From the NCBI RefSeq assembly GCF_000143535.2, contig NC_037310.1:1798001-1862000 (forward strand): a stretch of 64,000 nucleotides of DNA, given 5' to 3'. A program made the position numbers and the translations under genes. Shown here piece after piece: positions 35,068 to 46,009 of this stretch. The DNA is from Botrytis cinerea B05.10 (taxonomy: Eukaryota > Ascomycota > Leotiomycetes > Helotiales > Sclerotiniaceae). Every line of letters begins with the position of its first letter. Positions within the stretch are counted from its first letter, which is position 1. A model generated the notes under the pieces. The model was not told where the DNA came from, ran no database searches, and saw only the letters and a list, made by a program, of their open reading frames with translations.

Positions 35068-35770
35068 CTATTTTGGCCACTTCTTCCATCCACGACCATG
35101 ACCTCTCTGCGATATTCATTAGTAGCCGAACATTAATTTGGGTTGATGTAGGAAGACGAACCTCTTTCCATGTCTGGATCATCTGTGGCATCTCCAACAT
35201 AGCCTTTCTTCTCTTCTCCAATCTGTTGCAAATCGTGAATTAGTAAACGTATCAAAAAATGCAAGACCAAAGCTTCGACCAATCCATCAAATGCGAGAGC
35301 AAAACATACCTCGACTTCAATGTTCTCTCGGATTCCTTTCCCTTGACTCTCTGTCCAACACCAGTACCCTTTACCCTCAGTCCATTCTCCATCCTCTTGC
35401 GTAATTTCTCCTCAGTACTCTTTACAGAGAGTGGTAAAAGTTCCTCTACTCCATGTTGCCTTGCAAGTTTGCACAAATCTGCTTGTCGTCTGAGGGAAAA
35501 CACTGGATCATGCCACTTCCCAGTAACTGGATGCTTGTGAGGTCTGAATGGCGATGTCGCCTCTGTAATTGCTGGGTGCGTAGCTTGATCCAAAGTTTCC
35601 TCGATCTTCAAGGTAGCCTTGCTGACAGCTTCTGATGTCGCCGCATCTGAAGTTGTGTTGACAGCGTTGGCCTGTGGGAGAATGGCTTGAGGTGGATAAC
35701 GGGCGAAAAATCTCTGCAGCTGCGGTGGCAGCGATTGCGCAAGCTTCACATATTGAACGGGCTTCAGCAT
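35068..35770 (-). CDS. MRPL25: Mitochondrial large ribosomal subunit protein mL59
   Basis: Fungal-specific protein of the mitochondrial 54S ribosomal subunit (yeast MrpL25, mL59). Three exons, 35770-35310, 35222-35162 and 35106-35068, give 186 residues with exact phases. The signature FRPHKHPVTGKWHDP-x-SLRRQADLCKLAR and GVEELLP lie around residues 75-115. KGKESERTLKSRLEKRRKAM spans the first junction, and the last small exon supplies the basic tail RGHGRGWKKWPK. The last exon is 39 nt and would be missed without the family. It is head-to-head with PRP28, with 246 bp between start codons. Confidence 0.92.
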
Positions 35771-36016
35771 CTTGATTGTCGCAAAAGGCTGAGATTTCGA
35801 GATGTTGTCGATGTCGAAATAAAATTCATGATTGGTGATTATGTAAGCTGAAGTCTTTTGGTTGCCTCGACTCTTCAGCCTTGTCTTTGATATTCAGTCT
35901 TCAAAGTTATTTTGTCTTGCGCCAACTCTTTTGCAGGTTTCAATCTTCGGAAATTTGTTAAGCTATAGATATTATCCGATTTTGAGACATCTATTCTACC
36001 TCTCATATTTCCGGTC
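35771..36016. promoter_or_regulatory. Bidirectional promoter mL59 / PRP28
   Basis: 246 bp between two divergent start codons must hold both promoters and both leaders. No TATA box or clear factor site recognised. Confidence 0.6.
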
Positions 36017-38566
36017 ATGGCCTCAAATGGATACTCAAATAGCGCTGATGCAGTACCGCCGCCCCCGAGCGATAACGATGGAAGACCACCATCCCCTCCA
36101 CCTCCACCTCCAGATTCATTCGTCCCTCCACCACCCCCAAGCTCATTAGCTCCTCCCCCTCCTCCTTCCAGCGATCTTCCACCACCTCCTCCCTCCGAGT
36201 TACTACCTCCTCCCCCAGAACCCAAAAAGAAGAAAGGCTGGGGAGCTCCAAAACCAGGTCCACTGAGCATCGAAGATATTTTGAAGAAGAAGAAAGAGGC
36301 AGACGAGGCCGCAGCTAAGGTATGTAGTTTTTCCCTTTCACATGAAGCTGGCAGCCATGTTCACAATACATGTCTAGTATTTCCTGGGATCAATACTGAT
36401 TATATGAAACCACAGCCTAAATTTCTATCAAAAGCTGCTCGAGAGAAACTGGCTCTTGAGAAAAGAGCAAAAGAGGTCGAAGAACAAAAGCGGAAGCGTG
36501 AAGCAGAACAGGATAACCGGATATCTATAGGAAGTGTCAATGGAAATGGAAACGGATATGGATCTGCTGCGAATGGTCGAGATGGTTATGAACGATCATA
36601 TCAGCAGGAAAATGGGCGTCGAGAATCCTCTTTTGTGCCCACTGGGCCTCGAGCTATGCGGAATAGCCAGCAAAGTCGATCTAGTAGTGATAAGCCGAAC
36701 GATATGGAGCCACCGCCAAAACCAGCTAAATCGGCTGCTGCAGGTACGGGTAAAGCTTCGGTAGCTGGCGAGAAACGACCCGCGAACGCGGAAGATCTTC
36801 AAGCTGCTCTAATAAAAACGCGATACATGGGCGCCGAAACGAATCAGTCGACATTTTCCGCGAAGAAGAAACGTAGAAGGACGACAGAGAAGAAGTTTAA
36901 CTTTGAGTGGAATGCCGAGGAGGATACTAGCCCAGATTATAACCCTATTTACCAAAATCGCGCGGAAGCAGGTCTATATGGTCGAGGTAGATTGGGTGGT
37001 TTTGCTGAAGACGAAGGAGCAACTCTGAAATATGCAAAAGCTTTGGAAGAACGAGATGCGGAGGCTGGAGGCGCGCGTGCAAGAGAAATTGTGGAAATGG
37101 AGAGGCGGAGGAAAGAAGATGCCGGCAGGAACTCACTTGACAAACATTGGAGTGAGAAGAAATTGGAACATATGCGAGAACGAGATTGGCGTATTTTCAA
37201 GGAAGATTTCAATATCAGTACAAAAGGAGGTGCGATTCCAAATCCTATGCGGAATTGGTCAGAATCCAAGTTACCCAAACGTCTGCTGGATGTTATCCAT
37301 CAAGTTGGTTATGACGAACCGTCAGCGGTACAAAGAGCTGCTATTCCTATAGCATTACAAGCAAGAGATTTGATCGGTGTTGCCGTCACTGGTTCGGGTA
37401 AAACTGCGGCTTTCTTACTGCCATTACTGGTCTACATTTCCGAATTACCTCCTCTGAACGAATTTACGAAGAATGATGGACCGTACGCCATTATTCTAGC
37501 GCCTACCCGTGAATTGGCACAGCAAATTGAGGTTGAAGCGAAGAAGTTTGCAACACCCCTTGGGTTCACTTGTGTTAGTATCGTTGGTGGTCATTCCTTG
37601 GAGGAACAATCTTACAACCTTCGTAACGGTGCTGAAATCATCATTGCGACGCCCGGTCGTCTAGTCGATTGTATTGAACGAAGAGTTCTCGTCCTTGGGC
37701 AATGTTGTTATATCATCATGGATGAAGCAGATCGCATGATCGATCTTGGATTTGAAGAATCTGTGAACAAAATCTTGGACGCCCTTCCAGTCAGTAACGA
37801 GAAGCCAGATACAGATGATGCAGAAGATGCCCAAGCGATGAGTAGGCATTTGGGAGGCAAGGACCGTTATCGTCAAACTATGATGTACACAGCCACTATG
37901 CCTCCAGCAGTCGAAAAAATCGCTAAAAAGTATCTTCGTCGTCCTGCGATTGTCACCATTGGTAATATTGGTGAGGCCGTCGAGACTGTCGAACAGCGCG
38001 TCGAATTTGTTGCCGGTGAAGATAAACGCAAGAAGCGTCTCAATGAAATTCTTGCCTCGGGTGAATTCGCACCTCCTATCATCGTGTTCGTTAACATTAA
38101 GCGGAACTGTGATGCTGTGGCTCGTGACATCAAACATATGGGCTTCACATCTGTTACACTGCACGGTTCCAAAACTCAAGAGCAGCGTGAAGCAGCTCTG
38201 GCATCTGTGCGTTCTGGCGCTACTAATGTGCTCGTTGCAACTGATTTGGCGGGTCGTGGTATTGATGTGCCGGATGTATCGTTGGTAGTGAACTTTAACA
38301 TGGCGACGAATATTGAAAGTTATACTCATCGTATTGGTAGAACTGGAAGAGCAGGAAAGAGTGGTGTGGCGATTACATTCTTGGGCAATGAGGATAGCGA
38401 TACGATGTATGATTTGAAGCAGATGTTGACGAAGAGCAGCATTAGTAGGGTGCCGGAAGAGTTGAGGAAACATGAGGCGGCGCAGCAGAAGAGTCAAAGG
38501 GGACAGGGTATGAAGAAGATTGAAGAGGGTGGCTTTGGTGGGAAAGGAGGTGGTGGGGGTTGGTAG
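36017..38566 (+). CDS. PRP28: DEAD-box ATP-dependent RNA helicase Prp28 (pre-mRNA splicing)
   Basis: Spliceosomal DEAD-box helicase (Prp28/DDX23) that helps exchange U1 for U6 at the 5' splice site, in the nucleus. Two exons, 36017-36319 and 36416-38566, give 817 residues. Residues 1-70 are a proline-run domain, then KKKKGWG and a charged coiled segment. Helicase motifs in order: the Q-motif region around YDEPSAVQRAAIPIALQ, GSGKT (about 424), PTRELAQQ, TPGR, DEAD (about 537), TAT in place of SAT as usual for Prp28, and HRIGRTGRAG (about 738). It ends in a Gly-rich tail. The 96-nt intron is a multiple of three with no stop, so the reading frame passes through it; the GTATGT donor, CACAG acceptor and the family sequence AAAKPKFLSKAAREK at the junction support removal. 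Confidence 0.95.
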   Translation: MASNGYSNSADAVPPPPSDNDGRPPSPPPPPPDSFVPPPPPSSLAPPPPPSSDLPPPPPSELLPPPPEPKKKKGWGAPKPGPLSIEDILKKKKEADEAAAKVCSFSLSHEAGSHVHNTCLVFPGINTDYMKPQPKFLSKAAREKLALEKRAKEVEEQKRKREAEQDNRISIGSVNGNGNGYGSAANGRDGYERSYQQENGRRESSFVPTGPRAMRNSQQSRSSSDKPNDMEPPPKPAKSAAAGTGKASVAGEKRPANAEDLQAALIKTRYMGAETNQSTFSAKKKRRRTTEKKFNFEWNAEEDTSPDYNPIYQNRAEAGLYGRGRLGGFAEDEGATLKYAKALEERDAEAGGARAREIVEMERRRKEDAGRNSLDKHWSEKKLEHMRERDWRIFKEDFNISTKGGAIPNPMRNWSESKLPKRLLDVIHQVGYDEPSAVQRAAIPIALQARDLIGVAVTGSGKTAAFLLPLLVYISELPPLNEFTKNDGPYAIILAPTRELAQQIEVEAKKFATPLGFTCVSIVGGHSLEEQSYNLRNGAEIIIATPGRLVDCIERRVLVLGQCCYIIMDEADRMIDLGFEESVNKILDALPVSNEKPDTDDAEDAQAMSRHLGGKDRYRQTMMYTATMPPAVEKIAKKYLRRPAIVTIGNIGEAVETVEQRVEFVAGEDKRKKRLNEILASGEFAPPIIVFVNIKRNCDAVARDIKHMGFTSVTLHGSKTQEQREAALASVRSGATNVLVATDLAGRGIDVPDVSLVVNFNMATNIESYTHRIGRTGRAGKSGVAITFLGNEDSDTMYDLKQMLTKSSISRVPEELRKHEAAQQKSQRGQGMKKIEEGGFGGKGGGGGW

Positions 38567-38744
38567 TTCAGCAAAATGATAGGGGTAATGGCAGATGTTG
38601 AAAGCATGCTAGTATTGAGGTTCTAATTTTTTGAGGGGTCTTTGAAAGGATTCAAAGTCACCAGTTATATCATACCAGATATTTATTAGATACATATCCC
38701 AGTCTGCAATCCATTCAACATCATAAAGTCTTTTTTATTTATCT

Positions 38745-41180
38745 CTACCTCGCATCTCCCCAAAACACAATCACAGTACTCAATCTTCTCCCCTCGCCAT
38801 CCCATAAACTTTTGCAAGGTATCACCCCCTTACCTTCCCATCCTGTACTTAAAAGTTCATTCACATCAACAAGCGATGTATCCACGTAAACTAAATGAAT
38901 CAACCCTCGATTACCATAGTCATCTTTGAGATCATCATACGAAGGAATGACATCATAGGGGAAAGTAAGAACAGTATGGCGTGTAGATGAAGTCGTGAGC
39001 GAATTGCCGCGGTGCTCGAGCGTCTCAATATTCTTTATCTATTGCGAAGATCGTCAGTCATTATAATGCTATTTCTTCAGCGGGTAGGAGAAGAACGAGA
39101 GAGGGGAGAAAACAAACATCGATAGGACCATCACATATGCCCACATGCGCGTGCCACTCTACCTCGCTTCCACGGGGCAAGGAATCCACCTCCGCGGTCC
39201 AGAAAGGTGGGATCGTAGGGGTGACCGTTTGCAGGATATTGTGGTCGGGATATGTGGTTGTCGTGTGTTCGGTTGAGAGGGGGGCGGTGTTGGAGTACCG
39301 GAATTTTTCTTCCCAGAGATCGCGCGGTTCGGAGTCGGAGTCGGAGTCGTCGGAGTGGGAGTCTTGGGTTGGGAGGTCGTGGATGTGTTTCCAGGCTTGG
39401 TAGGCGAGTTTTGAGAGGGTGGATGTGGAGGAGGGGGAGGAGGGGTTGGGGTTGGGAATGTAGATGCAGGCGCTGGTGAACCATTTGATGGATGTGGCGT
39501 CTGCGATGCGGAGGAGATGTTGGAGGGAAAGGATGGTGGAGATGTGGAAGGGAGATGAGGGTGAGGGTGAGGGCGATGAGCTGGGGAGAAGCATGGTGTG
39601 GGGGATGAGGGGGATTTGTCCGGCGATGGTGAAGGTTTGGGAGGAGGAGAGCGAGGAGGGGAGTGAACTGGCTTGAGAGTATGGTCCGATGTTGGCGGGG
39701 GCCCAGTAGGAGCGCGATTGTACGTGTAGGGCTTTACGGGGCGTTGAGATAGTCGAGGGAATATGTAATGTGAGATGAACTATTAGAGATATGCTTGAGG
39801 GCATCGAGGATCCGCAGGAGATGGTCACGCGAGATGGTGGATTGGGATGAGGGAAGAGAGTGCCGTAAATCTATAGATGGGTTAGATATGTATGTTATTA
39901 TGACATCAAGCTGTGTTTGGAATTACCTTGTTGATCGTTGTGAAATCTTCCATTGAGCGTAGCATAATCATGGTCGAAACAATGTCGGTGGTTTTCAACG
40001 ATGCTTGATTAAGTCGCACTTTTATGGATTCTACAACACTTTTGGCTTCGTCTAATATCGATGAGCAAGAGGCACTCTCTGGTGTGATTGTCCAATGTGT
40101 CATGTTGCCGCCTTCGATGCCATTAGCACTCGAAGATTTGAGCTCCCACGTTGGCGACGCCGATGTTTCGCTACCCGGTGTGCCTGATGTGGAGGGGTCG
40201 TAGGAATGATCATTTTTGTCCAAGGCGGATAGGATTTCCGAGGATCTCTGATCAAGCAATTCTGGTACTCGACAAGACTTTTCCTTGCTCTCGATGCTCT
40301 CTTTATCCACTAAAGAAGCCCTACTTATCTGTATCCAAGCAGAGCCTCCACCTTCCCTCACGACCCTCGTGTCTTTTGTCTCCACTACTATTCTCTTTTT
40401 AAACAGCCAGCTCGGTCCATCCACAACCAGAGTTTCAAACTCTCCACCTTCACCCAACACAGCTCCATCACCATCGACACTGAATCTTTTCATGGCTCTC
40501 TCCACTCTCCGCATCCCCTTCTCACACGCAACATTTTCCCACAAGAAACTCTCGTCGAGTCCACCACTCGCCACCTTGATAATCCTCGCATCCAATCCTA
40601 CAGCTTGCATATCCTGCAGAAGAGAAATCTGCATTCCAGGGGGAAGAATCGGATACTGCCACAAGAACGAAAGAGGTACGAGTCCCATTCGCATGGCCAC
40701 GGATTCCACGCGCGTTCGTTGATATGTAGAGAGTATTGCACCGGTACTTAGAGCATTTGCCTCAGGGTGCGCATCTTTGATTCTTTGTAACAAAGGAACC
40801 AGCGATTCCGTTTCATCCCCATCCGTGTCTCTCTTCTTTTCTACCGATTCTTCAGCATCCGAACTCGTGAGATCCGCATCGTCATAACTCGTCCCCGTTT
40901 GAACAGCACTGCCAACAATAGCCTGTCGGTATAATGGAATGCCGAGAGCCTCTTCATACAACGGTATAATGGTATGCCCCACAGTCTGATACATAAAACT
41001 ATTGAGGTCATTTTCATCCTTGTGAATACCATTGCTTTCTCCCGTTTGTGGCTCAGTGAGAGGTGGATGAAGATTTCCTAGAGCGACGATTTTATGTCCA
41101 TTTTGAATGCAATGTAATATTGAGAAGAAACTGTCTTTTCCGCCTGATACCAAGGCAATCACGTTGAGAGATTCAGACAT
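38745..41180 (-). CDS. DPH6: Diphthine--ammonia ligase Dph6 with C-terminal Rid domains
   Basis: Catalyses the last step of diphthamide synthesis: ATP-dependent amidation of diphthine on elongation factor 2. Three exons, 41180-39927, 39870-39118 and 39038-38745, give 766 residues with exact phases. The N-terminal ATP-pyrophosphatase domain starts with the PP-loop SGGKDS at 12-17; STGAILSTYQRTRVE and EGGEFETLVVDGP follow, typical of the family. Two YjgF/Rid-like domains make up the C-terminal half (SILDEAKSVVESIKVRL, ANIGPYSQA and AGQIPL are clear pieces). The last exon had to be joined to complete the second domain. A low-complexity Ser/Asp insert (about 560-600) is unusual. It is tail-to-tail with PRP28, 178 bp apart. 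DPH4 of the same pathway lies 21 kb to the left. Confidence 0.92.
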
Positions 41181-42099
41181 GACTATATCTTATTTCAGGT
41201 CGGTAGTGTGAATTTTCAGATTTTGCTCGCGAGAACAATGTGGGCAGATGAAAATCTAGGCGTTGGTAGAAATTGCCATGGGACGCATTCGACTTTTTGT
41301 CCGTAGCACTTTTCAAATACGAAATTCTAAATCCTGAGCCTTAATAAGTGCATCCAATGCGATTCAAATATTCACAATTATTAAATGTTCACATCAATTC
41401 GGACACTCAAGTCACCAAGTTGGGGGGATGTGAGTGACCATGCCTCAGGCATTCGAGAAACCACTCTGCTGCAAAGAGGACCATCACAATCGTTGAGGTC
41501 ACTTGGGTCACTTGGGTCACTTGAGTCACAGTTTCATGATGAGAATAGTTTGATATTTATGAAATGTATTTATTTATTTATTGTATTTGTAGTCTGTTGG
41601 TATATCTCAACATTCTGGCCAGCACAAGGCAAGACCCAAGAGCTACGCAAGTAATTCTGAAGAGAAAATTGCAAAGCAAAAGATCAGAGACGGTCGCCCG
41701 CTTTCCATCCACAGCTCCACTGATATTTATTACAACGAATGTAAGAAAGTAATTTCCCTTGCTTCCCATCATCAAAGTACACGCTTTGAAAGGTTGTTGT
41801 ACCTTAGACCATCCATCATCACGCTAAACCGACGACAAATACAAAGTTGAATAAAGTAAAGTAAAGTACAAGAATGGTGAAAAAAGTGTGCAAATAGCAG
41901 CACATACACGGGACAATGACTTTTGTGTTTCAAGCAACCCTCCCAAATCATCATGACAGCGTCAATGCATCCTTTATCCCTAATGCCCAACACACGACAA
42001 GCAATGCGCAAGCCCAAATATTCAGTGTTGTTTAATTTTTGTGTTCGTAAGTTTCGTAAACGGCGTACTCCGGCCAATCAAGTATTCGTACACCAGTAT
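41181..42099. other. Intergenic
   Basis: DPH6 promoter and 3' region of the zinc finger gene. It includes a GGTCACTTG 9-mer repeat near 41.5 kb. No gene seen. Confidence 0.5.
41497..41528. repeat. GGTCACTTG 9-mer tandem repeat
   Basis: About three and a half copies, about 320 bp upstream of the DPH6 start. Confidence 0.85.
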
Positions 42100-44097
42100 T
42101 TACTCTGATCTCTTGCGCTTCTTGCGGGATTGGCTGTCGGACTCACTATCGGTACCGCTGCTTTCACTGCCAGATGCACCTGCGGCTGCAGTGAAGAGTG
42201 CGGTGCCAAGGGCTCTGATTTGCTCTCCGTCACTGCCAGATTCCATGTCGCCAGGAACCTCGCCATCTTCCAATACGCCCATGACAATAGCACCACTTCC
42301 GTGGGTGCGGGAGTGTTGAGATAAGTTGTCGCTGCGGGAGAACTTCTTACCGCACTCGTGGCATTCGAATGGCTTTTCTTGAGTGTGGAGGGATCTGTAA
42401 TGGCGCTTCAAGTGTTCTTGTCTGCGGAAACGTCTGTTGCAAAGCTTGCAGTGGAATGTTTTGGAAGGATCCTCAGTCAAGGATTGCTTGCGACCGCGAC
42501 GATTGACTGGTGCTTGATGGGTGTTGGCAGCGTCTGATCCTGATGAGCCCATCATGTTGTTGCTTTCTGAAGAACCGGATTGACTTGGGGCGGTGGATGT
42601 CTGTTGGTGGTCGGCAGAAGTCTCTTGTGGCTGAGCGCCCGATAAGTTATTCATTGGGACAGTGAATTTTCGGGATCGGACCATAGAATCAAATTCCGAG
42701 CTATCTTCGTCGCAATGAACGATCTTTGACTTTTTGGTACGCTTTTCCTTCTTGGGCTCAGCTTCAGAGCCTGAAGCAGGTGGACTTGGGAGGCAGGCAA
42801 CTGCAAATCTTTCGGTCTCGAGATCCTCAAAGTCTTCAAAATCGTCCTCACTGATGAATGTCTCTGATTCAGGGGAAACGAGATCAGATACAGTGCGTTG
42901 TCTCTTGCTACCAAAGAATTGAACGTTATCGGTAGAAGGGAAGTTCACAAGACCGTTAACAAATTCGTCTTCAGAATCGAGCTCGGAAAGGTGATCAAAA
43001 GTAGGAAGACCGTGGTTGGATGTTGTGGTTGTTGTGAAATCAAAGGTGTTCGCACGTGTTTCGATTTTGGCGAATGCGTCACTACCCCCTAACATGTATT
43101 GATGTTCTTCTTCTTCAGCTGCACAGAGGGTTGGCAAAGTAGAGAATTCACGACCCGAACTCAAAATTGGGTTTGAAGTCGGAGGCAAAATTGAGGAGCC
43201 AACTGTGAGGTTTCTTGGGTCGCAGAAGTCGAAGTCGGATTGTTCAGAGGTGACGGAGCGAGGATAAGGGGAAGGAGAAGGTGAAAGCGAAGGGCAAGAA
43301 GTGGCAGACAGGAGTTCGTTAGCGTGAGAGCTAAGCGAATTTGGATGGATGAACACTGGAAAATTGGTAGCCTCGTCAGTAAATTATTTCAATAATTATT
43401 ATTGTTGCATCAGAACATTGAAAACAATGGCGTTAACAATTTTGATGCGGATTGTCAAATGGATTATCGCAATCCGTTGTCGTTATCCATTTTCAAACAA
43501 TTCCAAAGCTGGTAAGGATAAAAATCTCGAATAGTAAAATAGCATACCTGGTGTCATAGGTGGAGACCCGCAACGAGCCCATTCACCGGCAAGATTCTCC
43601 GATTGAACCTCACTTTCACATCCCTCCTTAACACCTTCGAAACTCTCGGCGCCGAAAAATACACTGTTAACTGGGGTGGGTAGAATGTCACAGCTGGATG
43701 GACTGCTCATGGCACTGCAAGATGCTGAAAGTGGTGGGGTTGCTGGGTAATAGTACATGTCGTGCTCGTTTTCCGAATCCAAGATCAGTCTTGGGGAATG
43801 ATCTTGAATCAATATGGTGGGCTTTTGGTACATTGGGCGTGGAGAGGACATTGGTGTCATGTGTCCGAGGTAGCCAGAGTTGAAGATCTTCTGTTGCATT
43901 GGAGGCTGCGAAGACGAAGAGTTTGGTCTAGAGTACATTGGTGTTGATGGGAGGGTTTGAGCGTGTTGGTGGTACATAGGCATAGGCATATGGCTTGGTT
44001 GTTGAGAGAAGTGACCATGTTGACGGTTGTCTGATTTTGGGTCTGGGTTGTAGTAGAAAAATGGGGATTGTCCCATTGCTTGTGCGTAAGAGTCCAT
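42100..44097 (-). CDS. MSN2: C2H2 zinc finger transcription factor, Msn2/Seb1 type
   Basis: General stress-response activator that binds STRE (AGGGG) elements, moving from cytosol to nucleus under stress. Two exons, 44097-43548 and 43355-42100, join in phase 1 for 601 residues. Two adjacent C2H2 fingers lie at about 484-537 ([24 protein letters not shown] and [23 protein letters not shown]), the Msn2/Msn4 pair, preceded by a basic NRRGRKQSL stretch that could be a PKA-type site and nuclear signal. The N-terminal half is Pro/Ser/Gln/Met-rich; the middle is acidic ([11 protein letters not shown]). The C-terminus ends SRKKRKRSE. The leader has a likely 52-nt intron at 44178-44127, and an AGGGG (plus strand) lies at 44294. 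Filamentous-fungal relatives are called seb1 or msnA. Confidence 0.92.
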
Positions 44098-45224
44098 GGT
44101 AAGTATCCCTTGGTTTCTCAGCTGGTCTGCAGGACGTCAGTTTGCATTCCTCGGACCCTGTATCCAAGCACAACGTACCGATGTGAAATTTAGTTAGGAT
44201 AGTTTGGTAGATTAAGGTACTTTGTTGGCAGACCACGTTGGTCAAGATGTCGATGCTGAATCAAGTAATACAAGGCTTCGCAGGTAATGAATGAGGGGCG
44301 GACAACAGCTGCAGGGAGATCTGTCTAATAATGGCAATGTTGGAGTAACTGATTATACATAGGCTCGTCAAGTGGAAGGATTGATTGATGTCGACACAAT
44401 GGTTCAGTGCAATATAGTAGATTATCGAAGTGCGAGATAACAGAACAAGAGCGATAGCAGAATGCCAAATGAAGGTACAGAAGAAGTTCGAGGAGGCTTA
44501 TGATATAAAAAGCGCAAGTCGAAGATGTTCCAAAAGATTGAGTTACAAAAAGGAAACCGTTAGTCGGTATAAGAAGAATATGGTAGCGATGAGGGAAACC
44601 TAGACAAGATGAACGAACGAAGGTAGTGACGGGGACCCTGCAAATAAAGTAAAGATCTCGAAAGATCAACGAGAGTGATAGAGGGTAAGATAGGCAGTGC
44701 GACCGAAAGGCCAAGTCTCAGGCAAAGGCATGGGAAACGGGTGGGCCAGGAACAAGAAAGCAATGAGTGGGTGAGTTAGGTGTGGATGTGGTGAGTCGGC
44801 GTCCAGGACCCTGTCTGGGGGAACCGGCAGCGATTGAGATGGGATGGACGAATAGATTGATGGAGTAGCATGGAAATTTCTAAATCTAGTACGACTGTGG
44901 ATTCGGAATCCTAGCATTTTCGTGTTCGACGCTATTGCTCTTTGAGAAAGTGATGATTCTCCGGGAACTTTTTGATTTTCTGGACTAATACACGGATTCT
45001 AGTAGATTAGTGGCCATAGTGGGCTCGTTCTGGTGGCTCGGGTGGTACTGTACTATGCCAGGTGTGAGTAGAAGTGGAGAGCGTCGAGGAGATATATTAC
45101 TGAACATGGAATAGAATGGTCTAATAAGTCTACCCATCCACGCAATGCTAGGGTCCTTGTACGGACAGTTTATTTGTCCTGGGTATTGAAAGGGCATGGA
45201 GGAAGAGGCGGTCATGAATGGCTC

Positions 45225-45248
45225 AAGGGAAGGGAAGGGAAGGGAAGG
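45225..45248. repeat. (AAGGG)n microsatellite
   Basis: About five copies of the purine 5-mer. Confidence 0.85.
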
Positions 45249-45741
45249 TCTAATACGTCGTGGGTTAATGACCAATAATCATTAGTTGTTGGCTTGAGCA
45301 TTCACATTCACATCAAGCCACTTTTCTTTTCATTATTTGATTTTATTATAATTATGATTGTGGTGATTATGGTTGTGACGATTATCTATTTTATCTATTT
45401 TATCCCATTTTCCTTTCTTTCTCCCTCGCTCGCTAGCCACTTTGTGTCCTTTTTCCCAACATTCAAAAGCGGCGAGAAGGTTAAGCAGCGCACGACCGTC
45501 GAGCATTGTGCATGTATGCATGCATGCATAAGCCCGAATGATAGACTAAAGTAGAGTGGGAGCGTGGTAACTTGGAAGGTATCATAATCATAATCATAGC
45601 ATAGCATAGCATTATGTATTATGTACTATGTATTATCCATACGAATGAATATATACGACACAGCACACTATGAGAAACAGCTAGGTTGATGGCTTCTGTG
45701 AGAACATGGACCTGGAGTCCTGGACAGGTACGCGAGCGAGG

Positions 45742-45793
45742 TACGAGTTAGTTACAGGTTGCAGGTTACAAGTTACGAGTTACGGGTTACGAG
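45742..45793. repeat. (GGTTAC/AGTTAC)n degenerate repeat
   Basis: Around seven copies of a 7-mer-like unit (AGTTACG, AGGTTAC). It is not the TTAGGG telomere unit. Confidence 0.75.
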
Positions 45794-45945
45794 TATCTTA
45801 CTTTCGAATGCTGCGTCACTTTTTCCTTTAGATTGCAAGGTAGGTAGCTGCTATTTGCGTTATTTCTGAGGTCATACAATAACGTTCAACTATACAGCAT
45901 GATGGACCTATCTAGCTAGCGAGCAGAACTCACCTGGAAGGTTGG

Positions 45946-46009
45946 AGTTTGAAGTTTGAAGTTTGAAGTTTGAAGTTTGAAGTTTGAAGTCTGAAGTCTG
46001 AAGTCTGGA
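45946..46009. repeat. (GTTTGAA)n 7-mer tandem repeat
   Basis: About nine copies; the last three carry T to C (GTCTGAA), so the array has a two-type structure. Confidence 0.92.

Noticed and set aside
37661..38497. 278-codon minus-strand ORF
   Set aside because: It is a shadow of the PRP28 helicase core on the opposite strand; the plus-strand frame carries all helicase motifs.
45742..45793. GTTAC repeats considered as telomere-like
   Set aside because: The unit is not TTAGGG and the array is internal, so there is no telomere signal.
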